From NCBI GenBank assembly GCA_947302435.1, contig CAMYVQ010000027.1:1-33500 (forward strand): a stretch of 33,500 bases of DNA, written 5' to 3'. Below, piece by piece: positions 15,853-21,964 of this stretch. The stretch comes from an uncultured Prevotella sp. (GTDB taxonomy: Bacteria > Bacteroidota > Bacteroidia > Bacteroidales > Bacteroidaceae). The position numbers and the translations under genes are program-made. Under the pieces are notes generated by a model. It was given only the letters and a program-made list of their open reading frames with translations. It had not been told where the DNA came from and did no database searches. Within the stretch, counting starts at the first letter, position 1. Each line of letters starts with the position of its first letter.

Positions 15853-15884
15853 AAAAAAATCCCTGCAAACAAATGTTTGCAGGG
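15853..15884 (-). terminator. Rho-independent terminator of tRNA-Leu
   Basis: On the minus strand CCCTGCAAAC and GTTTGCAGGG pair perfectly around a four-base loop and are followed at once by seven T residues. It lies 20 bp after the tRNA 3' end. Confidence 0.92.
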
Positions 15885-15903
15885 AATTCGCTTTCGAGCT
15901 TTG

Positions 15904-15985
15904 TACCCAGACCCGGGGTCGAACCGGGACGGGTTGCCCCACTGGTGTTTGAGACCAGCGCGTCTACCGATTCCGCCATCTGGGC
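15904..15985 (-). tRNA. tRNA-Leu, anticodon CAA
   Basis: The 82-base minus-strand sequence folds as a class II tRNA. The acceptor stem is GCCCAGA/TCTGGGT with discriminator A; the D arm contains GGCGGAATCGGTAGACGC; the anticodon stem-loop is TGGT-CTCAAAC-ACCA with anticodon CAA (reads UUG). A long variable arm (GGGGCAACCC) and the T arm CCCGGTTCGACCCCGGG follow. The long variable arm and discriminator A fit leucine. CCA is not encoded (next bases are CAA). A matching promoter and terminator flank the gene, so it is a single-gene unit. Confidence 0.97.
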
Positions 15986-15999
15986 TCTAAAAGCGAGTG

Positions 16000-16030
16000 C
16001 AAAGGTACACATATTTTTTGAAACAACAAA
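16000..16030 (-). promoter_or_regulatory. Promoter of tRNA-Leu
   Basis: On the minus strand TTTG (16030-16027), a 19-bp spacer and TACCTTTG (16007-16000) give a full-consensus Bacteroidetes promoter 15 bp before the tRNA 5' end. It is the best-matching promoter in the window and supports the taxonomic call. Confidence 0.85.
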
Positions 16031-16057
16031 AGTTTCTCCTAAAAATATTAAAATTAC

Positions 16058-16088
16058 TTGGCAGTTTCAGCTTTTTTGCGTATCTTTA
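16058..16088 (+). promoter_or_regulatory. Probable promoter of manC
   Basis: TTGG (16058-16061), a 19-bp spacer and TATCTTTA (16081-16088), which differs from TAnnTTTG only at the last base. The ATG at 16150 follows a leader of about 55 nt. Confidence 0.5.
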
Positions 16089-16149
16089 TACCCACAAAAG
16101 TCTAATACTAACAAATTGAGACAAAAAAAGTAACTAAAGATCTGAAATT

Positions 16150-17298
16150 ATGGAAACATCATCCAACAATCCTGATTGCGAAACAGCGAACCTTTCCATG
16201 GCTCATTCTGCTGACGGTTCATATAATTACTGCGTGATTCTGGCTGGTGGAAAAGGCCGTCGCCTGTGGCCCTCGAGCCGCATAGACCGCCCCAAACAGT
16301 TCATGGATTTTTTCGGAACAGGCCGTTCGCTTTTGCAACAGACTTTCGACCGCATGTCGCGCATCATTCCTGTCGACCATATCTATATCACAACTTCAAA
16401 AGAGTACTTGGGACGTGTACGCCAGCAACTGCCAGAGATTCCTGCTGAGCATGTGCTGACCGAGCCTGTGAACCGCAACACGGCTCCGGCAGTGGCATGG
16501 GCTGGCCGCCGCATCCACCGCGAGAGCGACGATGCCCGCATCATCGTTGTGCCTTCCGACCAGCTGGTGCTGAAAGAGGAGGCTTTCGCACAGAGCGTGA
16601 GAGACGGACTCGACTTTGTGAGCAAGAACAACATCATGCTCACGATGGGCGTGCGGCCCACGCGCCCCGAACCGGGCTACGGATACATTCAGACGGGCGA
16701 ACCCACGCTGGCCCGCGGCATCAGCAAGGTGCAGTCGTTTACCGAAAAGCCTGAGCGCGAGTTTGCCAGAGTGTTCATGGAAAGCGGTGAGTTTATGTGG
16801 AATACGGGCATGTTCCTGACCAATGTGCTGCACCTGCGTGAGTGGTGCCTGCAAGTGATTCCCAACATACCCGGCCGTCTGGCCCATTTGGAAGGCCACT
16901 ATTCGCTCGAAGAGGAAGCGCAGTGCGTGCGCGACTTCTATCCGGCCTATCCCAACCTGTCGATGGACAAGGCCGCCTTGGAGTTGTCGGACAATGTGTA
17001 TGTGATGAAGTGCGACTTCGGCTGGGCCGACATCGGCACATGGCATGCACTCTACGAATCCATGCAGAAGACCGAGGACGACAATGTGGTGCTCGATTCG
17101 GAGGTGATGCTGGAAAACTGCCGCAACAACATCGTCTGTCTGCCCAAGGGACATGTGGGGGTCATCAACGGGCTGGAGGGCTTCATCGTGGCCGAACAGG
17201 GCGACGTGCTGCTCATCTGTCCTAAGGAGGACTCGTCGGCACTCATCCGCAAATATGTGGGCGAGGTGGGCATCAAGTATGGTGAGCAATACCTGTAA
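16150..17298 (+). CDS. manC: Mannose-1-phosphate guanylyltransferase
   Basis: A 382-residue enzyme making GDP-mannose from GTP and mannose-1-phosphate for polysaccharide or fucose synthesis in the cytoplasm. The nucleotidyltransferase signature ILAGGKGRRLWPSSR followed by RPKQF lies at about residues 31-51. Also visible are TEPVNRNTAPAVAW (about 106-119), PSDQ (about 136-139), EPGYGYI (about 177-183) and FTEKP (about 200-204). It is the short form, without the C-terminal phosphomannose isomerase domain of bifunctional proteins. The first ~25 residues are a polar extension; the internal Met at residue 17 (MAHSADGS) is an alternative start. The 3' end overlaps the next gene by 20 bases, which suggests coupled expression. 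Confidence 0.93.
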   Translation: METSSNNPDCETANLSMAHSADGSYNYCVILAGGKGRRLWPSSRIDRPKQFMDFFGTGRSLLQQTFDRMSRIIPVDHIYITTSKEYLGRVRQQLPEIPAEHVLTEPVNRNTAPAVAWAGRRIHRESDDARIIVVPSDQLVLKEEAFAQSVRDGLDFVSKNNIMLTMGVRPTRPEPGYGYIQTGEPTLARGISKVQSFTEKPEREFARVFMESGEFMWNTGMFLTNVLHLREWCLQVIPNIPGRLAHLEGHYSLEEEAQCVRDFYPAYPNLSMDKAALELSDNVYVMKCDFGWADIGTWHALYESMQKTEDDNVVLDSEVMLENCRNNIVCLPKGHVGVINGLEGFIVAEQGDVLLICPKEDSSALIRKYVGEVGIKYGEQYL

Positions 17299-19300
17299 GC
17301 TACTGCTGATTTTCCTGATACAAACGGCCACGTCGTCGGCACAGTCGGATGTTTCCGGCCATGGCGGACAGACGTGGCAACAGGCATGGCAGGAAACGAT
17401 GAGCATCGGCGACGACGACGAAGCCGCCGCCTGCGAGGACTACTATGACCTGCTGCAGGAGCTGAGCGAGCATCCCTTGGATCTGAACCAAGCCACGCGC
17501 GAGGAACTGGAACGGTTGCCTTTCCTCTCGGTTCAGCAGGTGATGGATCTCATGGAATACCGCGACCGCTACGGCCCCATCCGCTCGATGGGCGAGATAC
17601 GCGCCATCGGCTCCATGGACTATCAGCAAATTGTGCTTCTTCCTTACTTCTGCTATGCTGGCGAGGTGAAGGAAGAAGCGCGTTTTCCCCGACTCGACAC
17701 CATGATGAAGCATGGCCGCCAGGAACTGACAGGAGCCGTGCGCATACCTTTCTACAAACGGGAAGGCGACCAGAACGGCTATTTGGGCTACCAGTACCGC
17801 CACTGGCTGCGCTATCAGTTCAGCTACGGCGACTATCTGAAATTCGGGTTCGTAGGCGCACAGGATGCCGGCGAACCCTTCTTCACGAATCGTAACCGAT
17901 GGGGCTACGATGCCTATTCCTACTATTTGCAGGTGCGCAAACTGGGGATCCTCGACCATGCCGTCGTGGGCAAGTACAAACTGTCCATCGGCATGGGACT
18001 GGTGGCCAACAACAGTTTTTCTTTGGGTAAAGCGGCCATGCTGCAAAACCTGGGACGAACATCGAATGAGATCCGCCCTCATGCCTCGCGCTCTGTGGCC
18101 GACTATTTCCAAGGCGTGGCTGCCACGGCAACAATCGTCAAGGGACTGAAGGCCACGGTATTCGCTTCTCTTCGTCCGATTGATGCCACGCTGAACGAGG
18201 ACGGAAGCATCAGCACCATCCTTACCGACGGCTATCACCGCACGCCCTTGGAAATGGAGAAGAAACACAACGCAAAGCAGACCACTGCCGGACTTCATGT
18301 GGCCTATCGCACGGGCGGACTGCATGTCGGGGCAACCACCGTCTATACGCAACTTGACCGCATGCTCTCGCCAAACACACAGACACTCTACCGGCGGCAC
18401 TATCCCCAGGGACGGCATTTCCTGAACAGCAGTGTACACTACGGGTTTCTGCACCATCGCTGGTCGTTCAGCGGCGAGACAGCTGTCAGCCGGAATGGAG
18501 CCGTGGCCACCATCAATGCCCTTGGCTATCAGTCGACATCGTCATGGAGTTTAATGGCAGTGCAGCGTTTCTACAGCTATCGGTACACTACACTTCATGG
18601 TCATGCCTTCAGTGAGGGTGGGCGACCGCAGAACGAGAGCGGCCTCTGCGTCGGCGGCACTTGGCGGCCTTTCCGGCGGCTGCAGTTGCAGGGCTATGCC
18701 GACTTTGCCTATTTCCCCTGGGCACGCTATCGGGTGTCGCAGTCGTCGTCGGCCCAGGACTATCTGGCCGAGGCCATCTACACTCCCGGCAAACATTGGA
18801 CACTGAAGGGGCGCTACCGCCTACATTTGCGTCAGTTGGACAATGAGGACAAGACGGCCTTGCGCCGCCACAATGAGCATCGTGTGCGGTTGTCGGTGGG
18901 TTTCCATTCGGGCGAGTGGTCATGGAGTACACAGGGCGATGCCGTCCGCGCCGTGAACTTGGACACCGACCACGGCTTCATGGTGAGCGAAACAATAGCA
19001 TGGAAACACCGTTGGTGGCAATTAGGGGCAGTCGTGGCATGGTTCCACACCGATTCCTACGATAGTCGCATCTATACGTATGAACGTCAACTTCCCCATG
19101 AGTTTGGCTTTATCTCGTACTATGGCAAAGGCAACCGCCTGATGCTTGTGGGCAGGGCGAATATCGGGAACACGCTTCAGTTCGATGCCAAGTTGGGGCA
19201 TACCCATTACAACGACCGTTCGGTCATCGGGAGCGGACTGCAACAAGTGGCAGGCTCATCGATGACCGAACTCGACATACAATTACGGTGGAGGTTTTAG
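17279..19300 (+). CDS. Secreted/outer-membrane protein with helix-hairpin-helix motifs
   Basis: A 673-residue protein starting MVSNTCKLLLIFLIQTATSS, a signal peptide; the open frame extends further upstream inside manC but lacks a sensible start there. Residues about 55-115 carry ComEA-like helix-hairpin-helix units (LDLNQATREELERLPFLSVQ, then SMGEIRAIGSMDYQQIVLLP). The remainder is rich in alternating aromatic strands typical of a beta-barrel and ends in QLRWRF, a good outer-membrane C-terminal signal. Proteins of this layout recur in Bacteroidetes as HhH-containing outer-membrane proteins of unknown role; DNA handling at the surface is possible but unproven. Its TAG overlaps the TAA of the convergent gene, leaving no terminator between them. 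Confidence 0.8.
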   Translation: MVSNTCKLLLIFLIQTATSSAQSDVSGHGGQTWQQAWQETMSIGDDDEAAACEDYYDLLQELSEHPLDLNQATREELERLPFLSVQQVMDLMEYRDRYGPIRSMGEIRAIGSMDYQQIVLLPYFCYAGEVKEEARFPRLDTMMKHGRQELTGAVRIPFYKREGDQNGYLGYQYRHWLRYQFSYGDYLKFGFVGAQDAGEPFFTNRNRWGYDAYSYYLQVRKLGILDHAVVGKYKLSIGMGLVANNSFSLGKAAMLQNLGRTSNEIRPHASRSVADYFQGVAATATIVKGLKATVFASLRPIDATLNEDGSISTILTDGYHRTPLEMEKKHNAKQTTAGLHVAYRTGGLHVGATTVYTQLDRMLSPNTQTLYRRHYPQGRHFLNSSVHYGFLHHRWSFSGETAVSRNGAVATINALGYQSTSSWSLMAVQRFYSYRYTTLHGHAFSEGGRPQNESGLCVGGTWRPFRRLQLQGYADFAYFPWARYRVSQSSSAQDYLAEAIYTPGKHWTLKGRYRLHLRQLDNEDKTALRRHNEHRVRLSVGFHSGEWSWSTQGDAVRAVNLDTDHGFMVSETIAWKHRWWQLGAVVAWFHTDSYDSRIYTYERQLPHEFGFISYYGKGNRLMLVGRANIGNTLQFDAKLGHTHYNDRSVIGSGLQQVAGSSMTELDIQLRWRF

Positions 19301-21096
19301 CCCCTCTGCACTTCACTCATCACGCGAAGGAAATTGCCGCCCCAGATCTTCTGAATATCCTCTTCACTATATCGACGTGCCAATAGCTGACGGGTGAAGA
19401 GCGTGAGTTCGGAGGCATCGGCGAGTCCGCGCACGCCGCCGTCACCGTCAAAGTCAGTGCCTAAGCCTACGTGGTCAATGCCCATCACACGGATGGCATG
19501 GTCAAGATGGGCCATGGCATCGAGGATGGTGGCCTCGCCGTCTTTCACGAGAAAACCATTATAGAGGGTGATCTGGCAGACACCGCCTTTCTGTGCCAAG
19601 GCACGCATCTGGTCGTCGGTCAGATTGCGCGGATGGTCGCACAAAGCACGGGCCGACGAGTGGCTGCACACGATGGGAGTCTCTGAAATCTGAAGGGCAT
19701 CGTAGAAACTGCTCTCTGCCGCATGACTCAGGTCGACCATCAGTCCGAGACGGTTCATCTCTGCAATGACCTTAGCCCCGAAATCGCTCACGCCGCCATG
19801 GGTCTGACTGCCACGGGCCGAGTCGCAAATGGCATTGTCGCCATTGTGGCAAAGGGTGATATAGACCACGCCCCGCTGCTGGAAATAGCTTACATTCTGC
19901 AAGTCGGCTTCCAAGGCCAGTCCGTTCTCAATGCCGAGCATGATGCTCTTCTTGCCTGTCCGTTTGTTCTGCCAAAGCTCGTCGGGGGTACGGGCCAGTG
20001 CCACGCGGTCGCCGTAGCGGCTGACAATGTCGCCGATCTTGTCGAAAATCAGGTCGGCGTAAGCCTTCGGTTCGGCTACGTCGAAGGCCACATTCTGTTG
20101 GAATGTCTCCCCTGGCTTGGGTTGTGGCAGATAGCACACCATGATGGTGGCATCGAGCCGTCCCTCGGTCATCTTCGGCAGGTCGACGAGAATTTTCCCG
20201 TCGCGTGTACCGAAATCGACGTTCTGCGGAAAGAACATCGGCGTGTCGCAATGGGTGTCGAGGGTGAGGATGCGGTCGTGCAACTGCTGTGTCTCACGGT
20301 AGGTTCCGGCCTCGCTGACTAACCAGCGGAACAGCGGTTGTCCGTCGTCCCCCATGCATTCGGGATGCCACTGCACGCCGATGAAGGGCTTCATTTCCGA
20401 ACTCTCGATAGCCTCGATGATGCCGTCCTTGGCCCGGGCCGAAACACGGAAATGAGGGCCAGGATCGCTCACGGCCTGATGGTGGAAGGAGTTGACGGGG
20501 AGGGAAATGGGGGGCGCGACGGAGTCGCACCTTACAGGACTATGGAAGAGCTGGCGTAGGGTTGAGCCTTCTTCGAGTGTCACGGTGTGGGTAGGCTCGC
20601 TGCGGTCGGCTTCTTGGGAGTGCTTGATGGGGGAGGCTCCATCGGCGGTTTGGGCGAGACTGAGGTCTTGGGCCACCTTGCCGCCAAGGGCGACGGCCAT
20701 GGTCTGAATGCCGCGGCAGATGCCGAGAATAGGCATCTGACGGTTGGCAGCCAATCGACAAATGAGCAGTTCAGGCAGGTCGCGCTCCGCATTGATGCCG
20801 CCGAGTTTGGACGACGGCTCTTCACCACAATAAAGGGGATTGATGTCGGCACCGCCACTGAGCAGCAGACCGTCGATGCGGCTGAGTGTCTGAAGGATGG
20901 CCGACTTGTCGGCAGTGGGGGGTATGATGAGCGGAATGCCGCCAGCCTTCAGCACTTGCCTGTAGTAGCCTTCACCCAACTTGCAGGTCTGTTCACCGTA
21001 GTTGCCAGTGATGCCGATGACTGGCCGCCTGTCAGACTGTGGAAAAACATTTTTGTAGAAGTCCGACAAGTGCTCAGGAAGACTGAATCGGTTCAT
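19297..21096 (-). CDS. Fusion of class I glutamine amidotransferase-like (peptidase C26) and M19 membrane-dipeptidase-like domains
   Basis: A 599-residue two-domain protein. Residues about 25-262 are a PuuD-like gamma-glutamyl hydrolase: LLSGGADINP, nucleophile C127 in LGICRGIQ, and H244/E246 in GVQWHPE. Residues about 275-597 are an M19 renal-dipeptidase-like zinc hydrolase: LDTHCDTP (H282, D284), LGIENGLAL with the bridging Glu, DLSHAAE, CSHSSARAL and GTDFDGD. Both catalytic sets look intact. The pairing suggests sequential breakdown of gamma-glutamyl compounds and the released dipeptides (glutathione/Cys-Gly type), which is inference. No signal peptide was seen, so it is probably cytoplasmic. 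The start overlaps the Lrp-family gene stop (ATGA), so the two are co-expressed and the regulator may sense an amino acid tied to this activity. Confidence 0.9.
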   Translation of the reverse strand: MNRFSLPEHLSDFYKNVFPQSDRRPVIGITGNYGEQTCKLGEGYYRQVLKAGGIPLIIPPTADKSAILQTLSRIDGLLLSGGADINPLYCGEEPSSKLGGINAERDLPELLICRLAANRQMPILGICRGIQTMAVALGGKVAQDLSLAQTADGASPIKHSQEADRSEPTHTVTLEEGSTLRQLFHSPVRCDSVAPPISLPVNSFHHQAVSDPGPHFRVSARAKDGIIEAIESSEMKPFIGVQWHPECMGDDGQPLFRWLVSEAGTYRETQQLHDRILTLDTHCDTPMFFPQNVDFGTRDGKILVDLPKMTEGRLDATIMVCYLPQPKPGETFQQNVAFDVAEPKAYADLIFDKIGDIVSRYGDRVALARTPDELWQNKRTGKKSIMLGIENGLALEADLQNVSYFQQRGVVYITLCHNGDNAICDSARGSQTHGGVSDFGAKVIAEMNRLGLMVDLSHAAESSFYDALQISETPIVCSHSSARALCDHPRNLTDDQMRALAQKGGVCQITLYNGFLVKDGEATILDAMAHLDHAIRVMGIDHVGLGTDFDGDGGVRGLADASELTLFTRQLLARRYSEEDIQKIWGGNFLRVMSEVQRG

Positions 21097-21569
21097 GATT
21101 CCTCGATTTCTTCAAAGTGTACAGGAATTTCGCGCTTGATGTTCTGCTCCAGTGAGATAAGCGTTTCGGTGGCCACCACGCCGGGGATTTCCTGCAGCTG
21201 TCCGTTGAGCAGGTGCATCAATTGCTCATTGTCGCGGGCATAGAGTTTCACCAGCATGGTGTAGGGACCCGTGGTGAAATGGCACTCCACCACTTCGGGG
21301 ATGTGCTGCAAACGCTTCACCACCTCCTTATACATGGAACCGCGCTCCAAGGTGATACCCACGTATGTGCAGGTGCGATAGCCGAGCGACTTGGGATTGA
21401 CATCGAACCCACTGCCCGTGATGACATCATTGTCGATGAGTCGTTGCACGCGCTGGTGGATGGCGGCTCGCGAAACGTTGCACTCTGCGGCTACATCCTT
21501 GAACGGGATGCGTGCATTCTGAGACAAGATACTCAAGATTTTCTTGTCAAGATTGTCTATTTTTTCCAT
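21093..21569 (-). CDS. Lrp/AsnC-family transcriptional regulator
   Basis: A 158-residue protein with the family's two domains. An N-terminal helix-turn-helix spans about 5-50 (LDKKILSILSQNARIPFKDV, then CNVSRAAIHQRVQRL), and a C-terminal RAM/ligand-binding domain about 65-145 (YVGITLERG, VVECHFTTGPYTMLVKLYAR, IPGVVATET). These proteins form octamers or dimers and respond to amino acids. It is the first gene of a two-gene operon with the amidotransferase/dipeptidase fusion, so local control of that enzyme is likely but not shown. A promoter is visible upstream. Confidence 0.95.
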   Translation of the reverse strand: MEKIDNLDKKILSILSQNARIPFKDVAAECNVSRAAIHQRVQRLIDNDVITGSGFDVNPKSLGYRTCTYVGITLERGSMYKEVVKRLQHIPEVVECHFTTGPYTMLVKLYARDNEQLMHLLNGQLQEIPGVVATETLISLEQNIKREIPVHFEEIEES

Positions 21570-21600
21570 AGGAACAGGTTATTGGATTTCATTTTGTTAG

Positions 21601-21632
21601 CAAAAGTATATATAATTATTGATATATGCAAC
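21601..21632 (-). promoter_or_regulatory. Promoter of the Lrp-family operon
   Basis: On the minus strand GTTG (21632-21629), a 20-bp spacer and TACTTTTG (21608-21601). The -7 box matches TAnnTTTG and lies 32 bp before the ATG at 21569. The spacer is almost pure AT. Confidence 0.7.
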
Positions 21633-21704
21633 AAAAAGCAATATAAAATTGAAAAAAGTTGGCATTTTGACGATAAAATGACAGTATGACAGTGTTGGGT
21701 GTAT

Positions 21705-21744
21705 AAAAAAGGAGATGCGCCGCATGTCGGTGACGCACCTCCTT
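21705..21744 (-). terminator. Rho-independent terminator after the second acidic-peptide gene
   Basis: On the minus strand AAGGAGGTGCG pairs with CGCATCTCCTT (one A-C mismatch) around a 14-base loop and runs into a T tract. It begins 36 bp after the stop codon at 21781 and so closes the transcript that includes the small peptide. Confidence 0.85.
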
Positions 21745-21780
21745 GTTCCTATAAACGGTCTTGACGAAGACGCAGTTCTG

Positions 21781-21948
21781 CTACTCGTCGTTCTCGTCGT
21801 CCTCGTCGTCCTCTTCGTCCCAAATCGTAGAGCGACCGCGTGCCACTTCCTGAGCCGATTCGCTGCTCATCGTGGTAGACAGGGCAATGAACGATTCTGT
21901 CTGCATTCGCACAAACAGAACCTTGGGACTTTGATATTCTCTTTTCAT
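21781..21948 (-). CDS. Small acidic-tailed peptide (family shared with 6865-7035)
   Basis: A 55-residue gene starting MKREYQSPKVLFVRMQTESF, with a tail in which 12 of the last 14 residues are Asp, Glu or Asn (WDEEDDEDDENDE). The ATG at 21948 is chosen because it lies 16 bases after the stop of the 988-residue secreted protein; the longer frame overlaps that gene. The N-terminus aligns with the other small peptide (K-x-x-Y-Q-x-P, VR, then L about nine residues later), and both share the position directly behind a giant secreted protein. A terminator follows. There is no signal sequence or membrane segment; function unknown. Confidence 0.75.
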   Translation of the reverse strand: MKREYQSPKVLFVRMQTESFIALSTTMSSESAQEVARGRSTIWDEEDDEDDENDE

Positions 21949-21964
21949 AGTTATCTCTTTACGG

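Noticed and set aside
15873..16133. Plus-strand open frame across the tRNA-Leu gene
   Set aside because: The region is a tRNA with matching promoter and terminator on the minus strand.
16396..17406. Minus-strand open frame of 336 codons across manC
   Set aside because: The plus strand encodes an intact manC; the minus frame shows antisense-type composition and no motif.
17300..18457. Long minus-strand open frame (385 codons) inside the HhH protein gene
   Set aside because: It is antisense to a protein with a signal peptide, HhH motifs and an outer-membrane C-terminus; its translation is His/Val/Gly-rich without recognisable domains.
19723..20322. Plus-strand open frame inside the amidotransferase/dipeptidase fusion
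   Set aside because: The opposite strand has complete catalytic motifs of two enzyme families.
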